This document shows positions 1 through 9,403 of a DNA stretch of 64,000 nt, piece after piece. Below the pieces are notes generated by a model that saw nothing but the letters and a program-made list of their open reading frames with translations, was not told where the DNA came from and searched no databases. Location of the stretch: NCBI GenBank assembly GCA_051294375.1, contig CM119269.1, positions 11,576,883 through 11,640,882 on the forward strand, given 5' to 3'. The DNA is from Paraspadella gotoi (lineage: Eukaryota; Chaetognatha). A program made the translations under genes and the position numbers. Within the stretch, counting starts at the first letter, position 1. Every line of letters starts with the position of its first letter.

Positions 1-198
1 CCCAAAAAGATGTTGCTGTTGCTGCATCTGACGAAATGCTGCGACGTTGATGCTCCTGGCGGCGATTGCGGCCGCCGCTGCAGCCGCTGCTGCCTCCTGA
101 CGAAACTTTTCCAGGTTGAGATTCTGAGCCTCAGAAGGTGAGACTTTGTCGTAGCCGTACCAACCGAGAAGTTCGTTCATAGTGTTCTCAGCGTAGTC
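1..198 (-). CDS. sobp: SOBP (sine oculis-binding protein) homologue, internal exon, partial
   Basis: Read on the minus strand from 198 down to 1, this is one open frame of 66 codons that runs off the left edge. Residues 3-19 read AENTMNELLGWYGYDKV, which I recognise as the conserved N-terminal block of SOBP/Jxc1, a nuclear zinc-finger protein named for binding the Six-family factor sine oculis. The zinc fingers themselves would lie in exons outside the window. After the block the sequence is lineage-specific: a Glu/Asn-rich stretch, an uninterrupted run of nine alanines (about residues 36-44), then a Gln run (about 59-62). The exon begins with a whole codon immediately after a canonical acceptor at 199-200. 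No other SOBP exon was found here; the upstream exon on this strand would lie at higher coordinates, possibly beyond 64 kb. Identification rests on the motif from memory, not on a search. Confidence 0.85.
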
Positions 199-236
199 CT
201 GTGGTTAAGGGATAGAGAGGGGCGAATGATAAGAAT
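199..236 (-). other. Splice acceptor and polypyrimidine tract of the SOBP exon
   Basis: On the minus strand the exon is preceded by a pyrimidine-rich tract (cgcccctctctatccc) ending in ccacAG, with the AG at 200-199. This is a standard U2-type 3' splice site and fixes the exon start. Confidence 0.8.
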
Positions 237-550
237 TCCTTTATGAGCTGATTTAATTACAGATTTTGTTTTAGTAATGGTTGTTTTGTTTTTGTTTTTT
301 CTTCTTAAGTTCCAAATCGAATAATTTGATGGTCATAAAAAATAAAAATTATGAAAATGATATGAAGAACAAAAGATAAGATAAGTCAAAAGATAAGGTT
401 TAAAGTTGTAAGAATGTAACATGTAAACAGACAAACAAATAAGTCGAAAACCAGAGACAGAGTTTTAAAATCGATTTTTCCCTCTTTTAAATTTATTTTT
501 TAAATTAAATAACCTTGTATTTTGACTTTCTTTTTTGCTGTTTGAAATAG
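199..550 (-). other. Intronic AT-rich sequence upstream of the SOBP exon
   Basis: AT-rich sequence between the acceptor and the outer end of the Penelope-like element. I see no ORF, no repeat and no structural motif in it. Confidence 0.5.
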
Positions 551-1017
551 TTTAGACATGAAACGAAAAATTCGTTGGAACAGTAATTTTTAGTTTTTAT
601 TATTGTACAATGTACAATGTACATGTTTCGACTCTTAGTGGTACGAGTCTTCTTCAGCAAGTGAATTTAATAAAACAATTTTTTTTTTGTTTGAGAGAGA
701 GATAGAGAGAGAGATAGAGAGAGTTTTCAACAAAGAATTGAGTAAGGGATTGTGGTCAGATGTGAGGACAGATGAAGTTAGGGAAAGAGAGAGTAAGTGA
801 TTTTGAAATTGGTGAAAAGAGAGAGAGAGAGAGAGAGACACACACACAGGTATCAATGTACAACAGTGAAAAATTTAGAAAAACTAAATATTTAACAAGA
901 GTAATAATAAATTAATTGTTAACTGATGATTGTTAGTTTAATAGAAGAGAAAATGAAAATAGAAGAATAAGTGATATGGGATAGATAAGTTAAAGATAAG
1001 TGAAATGGTAAGGTAAG
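551..1017 (-). repeat. Left pLTR of the Penelope-like element, inverted copy
   Basis: The reverse complement of this segment matches 5978-6452 over its whole length, including the CT-rich block, the stretch tcacatctgaccac, the hammerhead motif and the outer end catgtctaaa. Differences are small substitutions and microsatellite length changes. Confidence 0.88.
598..665 (-). ncRNA. Hammerhead ribozyme motif in the left pLTR
   Basis: On the minus strand: CTGAAGA (657-651), stem II GACTC/GAGTC around a ten-base loop, then GAAA (629-626) followed by C, a short loop and GTA. The only core difference from the right-hand copy is at position 7 of CUGANGA, which is a free position in hammerheads. The downstream strand has an additional tandem cattgta. 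Self-cleavage is inferred from the motif. Confidence 0.7.
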
Positions 1018-2636
1018 CCGCCTCTTTTCTTCGGTCAGCCGAAGTATCGCCCTATCGTATCTGCCCGCAATTCCATTTTTAATGGAATGACGAAGGAGTT
1101 GGGACGCATTCTCACTCCTCTTGTCGGAAACCAACACCACCTCATGAATTCTCTTGATCTGACGGAAAAGTTGCAGCACATCACAGTGCCCGATACCCAT
1201 CTCTTGGTCTCGTGCGATTTACAGAGCATGTTTACAAACATCCCTCAGGGACTGGCGCTAATTTCAGCAGAGCGCCGCCTGAGAGGAGACTAGGGTTCCA
1301 ATAACCGTTAATTTTTGAAAAATTTAGCTTAACTGTTAAAACTAATATTTTTAACGGTTAACCGTTAAAATCGGTTAATTTTATAATTTTACTTTAAATT
1401 TAAAATATTATTATTTCAATCAAACTAAAGTATTTAATGGTATTTTATCTTTAACTCTTGCTCCTGTATCTTTTTTATTTTCTATTTCAGATAGATAGGT
1501 ACATATTTTAGTTAGTAAATTAAAAATTGATTTGGGCAAACTATTTTGAATCCACCTATGATAATTTAGCTAATCAGATAATGCATCGTGATAAATCTTA
1601 TTTACAAAACTTTTTCTTTTACCTCATAGCATAATAAAAATATATAAAAGGACAAATAAAGAAAAACCACAAGGTAATTCTAATTCTATGTTTTGTCTTT
1701 TCTTTCTCTCTCTTTCTCTTTTTCTTTCGTTATATCTCTTCATTATTTTTCTTGATGTTAGTTTCTTGAACGCTCGTTTTCTGTTTTTATTTTTTCATAA
1801 GCCATAAGGAGAATAAGAGAGGACAAGAAAAAATTACTTTTCTTTTAAAAAATCAAAGATTTTATACCAAAAAATAAAAAAATAATATTTAAAAATTAAC
1901 CGAATTTAACCGTTAAAATAAATATATTAACGGTTAGGTTAAAATTCTTTTTAACCCTTAATAACCGTTAACTGTTAACGGTTATCGTAACCCTAGAGGA
2001 GACCGATCATTGCACGAGCGTACGCCAATCCAAGTGGAGGATATCATGGCACTGCTGCGACTGGACCTGAAACTGGCGTACTTCAGGTTCGATGGACGAT
2101 ACTATGCCCAGCCTAGTGGCTTAGGGATGGGCAAATCAACCTCGAGTCCTCTGGCAGATTTTTATATGGAGGACTATGAGGTGGAAGCTTTGAATTCTTT
2201 TTGATCCCTGCATGGGGCAGAGTCAGTCCTCTTCTGGTACCAGAAAGCAGACGATACCATCCTGGCCGTGCGCAAAGTTCTCATTGAGACCTTATTGACA
2301 CATATGAACGGCATAGAAGCTAGCATCAAGTGGACTTGTGAAAAGGAGGTGAATGGTCAAATTCCAATGCTCGATGTGCTTATAAAGCGCAAAGAGGGTG
2401 GCTAATTGGAATTTTCAATATATCGCAAACCGACCCACACTGACCAATATATTCCCTTTGATTCGCATGCTCCCTTGTTCCACAAGCTGGCCACGGTCAG
2501 GTCCCTTACTTGGAGAGCTCAGCTGATTCCGTCAACCCCCGAGCTTCAGGCCGCCGAGCTTGAGCATATTAAAAGAGCCCTGGCAATCAATGGATACCCT
2601 CTGTGGGCGTTCGAGAAGGCCAGGTTTCGATAGAAC
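1018..2636 (+). pseudogene. Penelope-type reverse transcriptase, decayed
   Basis: Reads in one frame apart from the hAT insertion at 1291-1995. The pieces show the N-terminal KYRPIVSARNS block (from about 1042), motif A VSCDLQSMFTNIP (about 1207-1245), motif B QPSGLGMGKSTSSPLADFYM (about 2107-2166), a motif C of the form YQKADDTI (about 2235-2260) with two aspartates but no YxDD, and the C-terminal YRKPTHTDQYIPFDSH typical of Penelope and related RTs. In-frame stops lie at 2202-2204 (TGA), 2403-2405 (TAA) and about 2631-2633 (TAG). The N-terminal part of a full PLE protein is missing because the inverted pLTR abuts the RT. In an intact element this enzyme copies the RNA by target-primed reverse transcription; this copy cannot make the full protein. 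Confidence 0.88.
1291..1995. mobile_element. Non-autonomous hAT-like transposon nested in the PLE reverse transcriptase
   Basis: Terminal inverted repeats begin TAGGGTT and match at 19 of 21 positions. The 8 bases on the left (1283-1290, GAGGAGAC) are repeated exactly at 1996-2003. An 8-bp duplication and TAGGG-type ends are hallmarks of the hAT superfamily. Insert plus duplication is 713 bp, and skipping it keeps the host RT in the same frame. The 705 bp hold no transposase ORF. AACCGTTAA-like words recur near both ends, as subterminal transposase-binding sites often do. Confidence 0.88.
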
Positions 2637-3707
2637 CTGGCTGAGGACAGTGGCCACTAGCGCGGAGCATAAATACAAGATATGATATATGACCTTTTGT
2701 GTCCCCTTAACTTTTTGTATTTGATATAATACTATTCCCCAAGATAAAAAAAATGAAAATTCGTTCGCTCAATTTTCCCGTTCTCTCGATTTTAAAAAGC
2801 AATTTGATGCAAAAAAATTGTAAAAAAATAGCAAAATTTGATATCAAAGAAAGCTTTTTTAAGTGAAATATAGTTAAAACAAAGAATTTAAACCCGTTTT
2901 CATCCATAAAAAAATCTGTTTATATAAATATTGAGTGATTCTAAAAGATAAGTATTTTCATAAAAAAATGTTAAAAATTAAGAAAAATTGATGTTTTATC
3001 ACTATTTTCATAAACCTTTATCAATTTTGTTTAACATTTTGTTAGCTCATTTTAGTTTGCATAAAAAGGCTGTTAATTTCTTACAATAAATAAATATAAT
3101 CCTAAATTGTATTGACGCATGTGGCGGCGTGTGGGCATGGCTATAGGGAGAAAAAGAGCTCGACATCAGACGGCTGTGGATTCGATATTGGCATCTGACT
3201 TTGGCCCATTTCTCAAGAGAAAGGAAGCTTTGATTCACTCACTCGCACTCTCTCTCTCTCTCTGAAGCAAACTTCTGTCTCAACGCTTGCAGTCCGGGCG
3301 TTTGCAGAGTCGCTCGTCCAAAAAAATGGTTTTGACAAAAGTCTCGCTGACTTTATCTCCGCTGAGTGTAAAACGAGAATTTCCCTTAAGTCTCAATGTT
3401 TATTCTCGGTGACAGACGTGGCAAATACATGACAATAACGTGACCAAATAAGTTGCGAAAACCCGTAAAAATAACTGTTTTCGGATGAGCAACGACTTTC
3501 CAAAGAGTGGTTCTAAAACGACTGAAAAACCTATCATAAAAATTATAAAAATAAACGTTCAAAAATGACCAACGTTATAAACGGGCCGAGATTGAGAGAG
3601 AGAAAAATGACCCTAAAAAATGATACGAAAAATGAGGCGAATTTCTCTTCACTCTCTCTCTCTTTCTCAACTTTAAACTTGCCAACTTTTTGTAATTCAA
3701 ACGACAA

Positions 3708-3750
3708 ATATGCACTGATGAAGAACAAAATGACGTTCGAAACATGTCTG
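3708..3750 (+). ncRNA. Hammerhead ribozyme motif inside the nested element
   Basis: CTGATGA (3715-3721), stem II GAAC/GTTC around an eight-base loop, GAAA (3739-3742), then C, AT and GTC. The bases just before the core (TGCA) can pair with TGCA just after GTC to give a short stem I. An upstream CT-rich tract and downstream aataataaaaa match the layout of the other pLTRs, so this is probably a divergent PLE pLTR remnant. Confidence 0.6.
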
Positions 3751-4740
3751 CAAATAATAAAAATATTTGTTGTGAAAATCCAAATTTTGTTTTATCTAAA
3801 TTATCTCATTTAAAATATTTAATATTTTGAATAAGTTCAGCCATCCCCGTGACAAGCGAATGCTTAGGCCTTGCGCGCCCAAGAGGCCTGGCTATGGAAA
3901 ATGGAGAGTGGAGATTAAGCCAAACAACTCTGATCTTGAATAACCATTTTCATTTACTTAATTTTATTGTTTAAAAGTGTTTTGTTTCATGCTTTTGTTT
4001 TTTATTCATTTTATAAATTTTCAAAATAATAAGAAAGAGTTTTTAACATTTACTAACAATATATTTGATAAATATTAAAAATAAACCTCTCTGACTCTGT
4101 TCTTATCTCCAACTCAATAAAATGGAAGAAAAAAAGAATATCAGACTTGACTTAAAGGCAAAAATAGTGTGAGGTAGCCACCGTGGGTGAAATGCCTGAT
4201 GCCTTTTTTATCATAATCAAAACCTTTTTAATAATTTATTTTTATTTTTGTTTATATTATAAAAGTTTTAAATACCATTTGAATAAATAAACAGATCCAT
4301 AAATTTATTAGTTTCCTAATTGCCTTAGTTTATTATTTCGCTTTATTTTTTGTGGTTCAAAAAAATGAAAAACTTTATATATTAATAGATAGAGTAATTT
4401 TTTACAAATAAAAACAGTTATATATCTCCTTATTTCATATATATTTGATTAAAACTATCTGATTAACCATTAACCTCTTTAATACAAGTTTTTTATATTT
4501 ATATAGTTGAAAAGAGTTTTAAATACTTGTATTTAGCTATATTTTATAAAAATTAATATTACTAATCACTTTTATTATATTTTTAAATTTGCTATTTTTT
4601 CCGATTTTTTTGCATCTTATCGCATTATAAAATCGATAGAACGGGAAAATTGGCCAAGCGAATTTTTAATTTTTTGATCCTAAGGAATAGTTTTACATGT
4701 GTTTCATGGTAATTATCCTTTCTTTTTCGTTGTTTGAGAG

Positions 4741-4833
4741 ATTAACAAAGTTTGATTTTATTTTTGCAACGAATTTTATTTTACAAGAGCAAAAATAAAA
4801 TTCGTTGCAAAAATAAAATCAAACTTTGTTAAT
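4741..4833. repeat. Perfect 42-bp inverted repeat with a 9-base loop
   Basis: Bases 4741-4782 are the exact reverse complement of 4792-4833, with 4783-4791 as the loop. The neighbouring inverted repeats are heavily decayed, so this hairpin is either recent or a sequencing/assembly fold-back. It includes a gaattttatttt stretch similar to the outer end of the PLE pLTR. Confidence 0.9.
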
Positions 4834-4835
4834 AC

Positions 4836-5552
4836 ATGTGTTTCAAAAAATTAGGAGGGCACAAGATGTCTTTTATTATTTTTTGTATTTATACTCACCA
4901 AGGGGCTGTCCAAGTAACCGCTGATGCACGTTCAATCTCCACCCCCCAGGGGGGCGAACGAGACCTTGCTGTTGAAGGACCGAACGAGCCCACCACAGCA
5001 CAAACGGGAGATAGGCAGAAGCGTCTCAAGAATGTGGGACACCTGTCCCTCCCCTACCACCAGGGGATCACTGAATCATTGGTGCGGGTGCTGGCAAAGC
5101 AGGGGATTTCCAGTTCAGTGACAACCCGCGGCTCTTTACGTGAGCAATTGGTGAAACCAAAAGACAAAATCCCCAGACCGAAAACATCAGGAGCTGTCTA
5201 TTGGGCGGCTTGTGCAGGAGCGGGCAACCAACCCTGCACAGCAGCATACGTGGGCGAGACAGGGAAGTCTCTATCAGATAGGTTCCAACAACATATCAAG
5301 CCCTATCGCGATTCTAGAGGGCACTATCTGTCAACAGTTGCTGAGCACGCAACAACTATGGGCCATCTGTTTAGAGAGGAAGACTGTTTCGTGCTGTCCC
5401 ATGACCAAAACTGGTTCTCAAGAGGTATTAGAGAGGCAATTTACATCAAGGCCCTCGAACCCTCTTTGAACTGTGATGGAGGACGATTCGAACTCCCTCC
5501 AAGCTATTATTCGCTTATCAAAACTGTGGTGGAGCACCCAACGCCACCTTAG
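4836..5552 (+). CDS. Penelope GIY-YIG endonuclease domain, separated fragment
   Basis: An intact 238-codon ORF. About the first 20 residues come from the end of the nested element; PLE-derived sequence begins near 4897. The GIY-YIG nuclease lies at residues 119-212: GAVY (119-122) and YVGETG (138-143) are the two core strands, R149 in SDRFQQH is the expected catalytic arginine, E200 in REAIYIKALEPSLN the expected metal-binding glutamate, and N212 the conserved asparagine. Cysteines at 126 and 134 lie between the strands, as is common in PLEs. The domain nicks target DNA to prime reverse transcription. The frame is open where the upstream RT has stops, but it no longer joins the RT. Reading continues in frame for about 80 codons after the stop at 5550-5552, so that stop may be a mutation. 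Confidence 0.87.
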   Translation: MCFKKLGGHKMSFIIFCIYTHQGAVQVTADARSISTPQGGERDLAVEGPNEPTTAQTGDRQKRLKNVGHLSLPYHQGITESLVRVLAKQGISSSVTTRGSLREQLVKPKDKIPRPKTSGAVYWAACAGAGNQPCTAAYVGETGKSLSDRFQQHIKPYRDSRGHYLSTVAEHATTMGHLFREEDCFVLSHDQNWFSRGIREAIYIKALEPSLNCDGGRFELPPSYYSLIKTVVEHPTPP

Positions 5553-5977
5553 CCGCACGGTGATCCCCTGTCCTCACTCAACGGGTCAGGCGGAGGCCTC
5601 TCAGCAGGCAATGGACGTCCAATGCCTCAACCGAGCTTGCAGCAACTTGGCGCGACTCTTCTCATGCTGAGCGTCGCCCAAAACGACAGCTGCAAGAGGA
5701 GGGAGAGGAGTCTGTATCACCTGTCCCCAAACAGGCCCGAACAGGCAATCACCCACCTCACCGTCAGGTGAGAGGAGGGCCCTTGGCAGGCCAATCAGGT
5801 CAGAAAGATATTCGAATGGCACTCGGCATTTTTCCAGCCGGATCGCTACCGGATCCAGCCCTGCCCCATTCCACCACAATATCATCTCAGCCTATGACAG
5901 GCCAATGACCCGACTACATCGGTAACGTCCCACATTTGCCCGGCCGGGGGGGGCCAGCTCATTTTGAGCTCTTTTTT
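5553..5977 (+). other. PLE sequence between the endonuclease ORF and the right pLTR
   Basis: GC-richer sequence like the ORF before it. The GIY-YIG frame stays open to about 5770 after one stop, then no coding is evident. It ends in a run of Gs (about 5946-5953) and a T-rich stretch just before the right pLTR. Probably a C-terminal extension plus 3' untranslated region. Confidence 0.5.
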
Positions 5978-6452
5978 CTTACCTTACCATTTCACTTATC
6001 TTTAACTTATCTATCCCTCATCACTTATTCTTCTATTTTCATTTTCCCTTCTATTAAACTAACAATCATCAGTTAACAATTAATTTATTATTACTCTTGT
6101 TAAATATTTAGTTTTTCTAAATTTTTCACTGTTGTACATTACCTAATGTATTGATCCCTGTGTGTGTCTCTCTCTCTCTCTCTTTTCACCAATTTCAAAA
6201 TCACTTACTCTCTCTTTCCCTATCTTCACCTGTCCTCACATCTGACCACTATCCCTTACTCAATTCTTTGTTGGAAACTCTCTCACTCTCTCTCTCTCTA
6301 TCTCTCTCTCAAACTAATATTAAAAAAAATTTTGTTTTATTGAATTCACTTGCTGATGAAGACTCATACCATTAAGAGTCGAAACATGTACATTGTACAA
6401 TAATAAAAACCAAAAATTGCTGTTCCAACGAATTTTTCGTTTCATGTCTAAA
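5978..6452 (+). repeat. Right pLTR of the Penelope-like element
   Basis: The sense-orientation partner of 551-1017. Order: AT-rich leader, CT microsatellite (6167-6184), tcaccTGTCCTCACATCTGACCAC block (about 6226-6250, also found in pLTRs near 21.4, 35.1 and 44.4 kb), second CT tract, hammerhead motif, then aataataaaaac and the outer end. Confidence 0.88.
6341..6402 (+). ncRNA. Hammerhead ribozyme motif in the right pLTR
   Basis: CTGATGA at 6353-6359, stem II GACTC (6361-6365) with GAGTC (6376-6380), GAAA at 6381-6384, then C, and either of two downstream GTA trinucleotides as the cleavage site. With the second (before caataataa), CAA can pair with TTG just upstream of the core as a minimal stem I. 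Short helix III with PLE pLTR location matches published PLE hammerheads. Activity is inferred. Confidence 0.75.
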
Positions 6453-6601
6453 TTAAATAACAAAAAAATGAATTAAAAAAGAAATAAATTTCTTAATTTT
6501 TTTTTGTTAAGCATCGCGCCGCCCCCTCAATAACGGAACGAGGAAGGTCTGTGTGACGTCACTCTCTCTCCTTCGTCCGTCTCTCGTCTCGTGCTCGGAC
6601 G

Positions 6602-6740
6602 CCTCCTCTCTCTCATCTCTCTCACTCCTCACTCTCTCTCTCTCTCTCTTTCTCTCCTCACTCTCTCTTCTCTCTCACTCTCCCTTTCTCTCTCACTCTC
6701 TCACTTTCTCTCTCTCTCTCACTCTCTCTCATCTCTCTCA

Positions 6741-6781
<41 letters not shown>

Positions 6782-6875
6782 GCTCACTCTCTCTCTCTCT
6801 CTCGACTCTCTCTCTCCTCTCACTCTCCCTCCCTTTCCTCTCTCTTCTCTCTCTCTCTCTCTCTCGTCTCTCCTC

Positions 6876-6920
<45 letters not shown>
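6602..6920. repeat. (CT)n microsatellite, interrupted
   Basis: About 320 bp of almost pure CT with occasional CA/CC interruptions. It creates long Ser/Leu ORFs on one strand and Arg/Glu ORFs on the other, which are not genes. Confidence 0.97.
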
Positions 6921-6923
<3 letters not shown>

Positions 6924-7504
6924 AGGTTCGTGGGCGAAGAGTGAGGGGGAGGAAACTAAAGTGAGAAGGAAAGAAAAAGAACCCAAGTCTGACGATGAAG
7001 GAGGAAAGAAAATGAATAAAAAGAAACAAATAGTTGGAGGATATAAATGATGTGCAACTTATATGTTTAATATCTTATATATTCTAAACACCATTGCAGT
7101 TATAGAGGAAAAGTAAGGAAAAAGAATAACAAAAGATTGAGTTGCATCTAACGGAGATTTTGATAAGGACGTGTGACGTACAATAATAAATGAAAAAAAT
7201 TATACATAATTTACATAATTTATAAAAATTTATAGGAATTAATTATGATTAATATTAATAGTCGCATTTTTTATAATCCTTTTTTCAATTAACTATTTTA
7301 GTTAAAAAATTAAAAAATTTATGCTTTGAAAACACGAATTATCACGAACAACGACTTAATAAGTTTTCATTGAAATACGACAATATGAAAATTATATTAT
7401 AGAATTTAAGCTCGTGTCATATATTTTTACATTTATTTTTAAATTTTAATATAAAATTTTAAAGGCTAATAAAATAAAACAAGTAACGGAACAACTGACG
7501 GCAT
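6921..7504. other. AT-rich spacer
   Basis: Nothing recognisable beyond AT-rich sequence; no ORF with coding character and no clear repeat. Confidence 0.5.
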
Positions 7505-7722
7505 CAGCCGAGAAAAAGGAGAGAGAAAAAGAAGAGAAGAGAAATAGAAAAGAAAAAGAGAAAAGAAAAGAGAAGAAAAGAAAAAGGAAAAGGAAAAGAA
7601 AAGAAAAGAGAAAAGAAAAGAAAGAGGAGAAAAGAAAAGAGAAGAAAAGAAAAGAGAAAAGGGAGAGAGAAAAAAAAGAGAAGATAATAGAAAAGAAAAA
7701 GAGAAAAGAAAAGAGAAGAAAA
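7505..7722. repeat. Purine-rich GAAAA/GAGA tract
   Basis: Nearly uninterrupted purines on the plus strand, irregular repeats of gaaaag and gagaag. It merges into the outer end of the large inverted repeat. Confidence 0.9.
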
Positions 7723-8396
7723 GAAAGAGGGAGAGAAAGGGAGAGAAAAAGGAAGGGTAAGGAGAGAGGGAAAGAGAGAAGGAGAGAAAGGGGAAGAGAG
7801 AGGAAGAGAGAAAGAGAAGAGATGGAGATGGAGATGGAGAGGAAGGAATCAAAGAGGAGAGGATTTTGATGGAGAAAAAGTTGTCACCGGAAGGAAGGGG
7901 AAAAAAAGATAGAAAGAGCAGGTGTTATCTAAAAGAGATAAGACCGAAAAGGTAAAGATAGAAGGTAAAGATAGCGGTATAAAAAGAGAAATAAGATGGC
8001 AAAGATATGGTATGGTAAAAAATGTATGGTAAGAATATGCCAAAGAAAAGGACGAAGATAGACGAGAGAAACAAGGATGGATTGTGATAGTACTTTTCTT
8101 CTTTGTTCAATGACGATTGGAGCCGAAGAAAATAAAAATATTCTATTTTTTTTTATTCAGTCTCTTCAAATTACAAAAAAAGATTTTGAAGTTGCAACAA
8201 ACAAATTCTTCCTTACTCCATCAATCTCCTCTCCCCTTCATAAAATTCCTTCTCTTCTCATCAAATCCCCTCTTTACTCCATCAAATATCCCTTCTCTAC
8301 TCCAGCCCCCGATTTAAAAAAAATCTCCTCCCGATCGAAGCGAAAAGTTGAGGTGGAGAATCATGAATATATATTGAATTTCATTATGAACGAAGA

Positions 8397-8446
8397 GGAA
8401 GACGACAACGACGACGACGACGACGCACGACACGACGACGACGACG
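8397..8446 (+). repeat. (GAC)n microsatellite
   Basis: GAC repeat in the left arm; the mirror copy is 16994-17036. Both sit in a short Asp-rich ORF that I do not regard as a gene. Confidence 0.9.
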
Positions 8447-8699
8447 TTTGGGATCAAACAGTAAACAGAGCAAAAAAATCCAAATGAAAGGGGCGACTAC
8501 TCAAATAATGAAAGAGGGAGAAAAAAAAGAAGAAAAAGTGTATATTTAAAAAAAAAGAAAGAAAGAATTGAAAACTTGGGAAAACTGAGATACAGAAATG
8601 AATGTAATGAAATGAAGAAAAATGAAATGAAGAAAAACGAAATGATGAAAATAAAAAAATGAGCGACACTTGTCGCCCCTTTCGAAACGATTTAAAGGT

Positions 8700-8705
<6 letters not shown>

Positions 8706-8754
<49 letters not shown>
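8706..8754 (+). repeat. (GA)n microsatellite
   Basis: Pure GA, about 24 units. The mirrored copy at 16621-16730 is roughly twice as long. Confidence 0.95.
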
Positions 8755-8756
<2 letters not shown>

Positions 8757-8982
8757 TGTTCCTTTCACGACAGCAGAAACTAGCATAGGCTCCAAATATG
8801 TAGAATTAAAACAGTTTCGTATTTCTAGAAACTTTATTATTAAATTTTATTCTATGGAAATGTGTAAAAAAACAGGGTTCCAAAGCGGGTAGACTTATCA
8901 ACTGAAATTCTTTACAGAATTTATAAGGTCATTAAAAATTTAGCCAACGGCTAAACAAGCGAATAAAATCATACTTTCTCAA

Positions 8983-8989
8983 CAGAGAG

Positions 8990-9039
<50 letters not shown>

Positions 9040-9320
9040 AGAGGGAAGAGAGTGAGAGAGATTTAAAAAAGAGAGAGAGCGAGAGCGGATAGAGAGAGAG
9101 AGCGAGGAGAGAGAGAGATTTAAAGGATGAGAGAGCATATATATATATATATTATATATATATATAAAATATATATATATAAGTAGAGAGAAAGAGGGAG
9201 AGAGAGAGAGAGAAAAAAGATTTAAAGAGAGAGGGAGAGAAGATATTTTAAAGGAGAATGGGAGAGCAGAAAGAGATATAGAGAGATAGATGAGAGAGAG
9301 AGAGAGAGATAAAGAAATGT
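8983..9320 (+). repeat. GA-rich block with internal (TA)n
   Basis: GA repeats interrupted by TTTAAA words and a TA run at 9136-9182. The mirror copy is 16060-16397. Confidence 0.9.
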
Positions 9321-9403
9321 TTGGCTTTTGCATATTATTGGGCTTCAACTTGAGAGTGAGGGGGGGAACTGAGCAGGGTTGAATGGTTGGTTTCCATTGA
9401 CGG

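Larger units (their letters stand above)
2665..4897. mobile_element. Foldback/TIR element separating the PLE RT from its endonuclease
   Basis: The left end (about 2665-2850) and right end (about 4590-4897) are long imperfect inverted repeats. Shared blocks include gagcataaatacaa, a gtgtcccc-like block, aactattcc, caattttcccgttct and a gatgcaaaaaaat block. The insertion divides the PLE coding region between the end of the RT and the start of the GIY-YIG segment. No clear target duplication was found and no transposase was seen. The middle carries a second hammerhead-bearing pLTR-like stretch (about 3240-3800). The superfamily is unassigned and the exact ends are uncertain by a few bases. Confidence 0.65.
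551..6452 (+). mobile_element. Penelope-like retroelement with inverted pLTRs and two nested transposons
   Basis: The element consists of an inverted pair of about 470-bp repeats (551-1017 and 5978-6452) enclosing a decayed Penelope-type reverse transcriptase (1018-2636) and a GIY-YIG endonuclease ORF (4836-5552). RT followed by GIY-YIG is the defining order of endonuclease-bearing Penelope-like elements. Two later insertions inflate it: an hAT-like element at 1291-1995 and a foldback/TIR element at about 2665-4897. Without them the element would be close to 3 kb, normal for the group. The left pLTR joins the RT directly and in opposite orientation, consistent with the 5' truncation and inverted-LTR arrangement often reported for PLEs. 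In-frame stops in the RT make this copy non-autonomous. No target-site duplication is obvious. Confidence 0.88.

Noticed and set aside
6553-7050. Long Ser/Leu-rich and Arg/Glu-rich ORFs
   Set aside because: They are the reading frames of (CT)n/(GA)n repeats; the same happens at 9.0, 15.5, 23.1, 25.4, 47.7, 51.8 and 63.0 kb. No domain, no codon structure and no conservation of length between duplicate copies.
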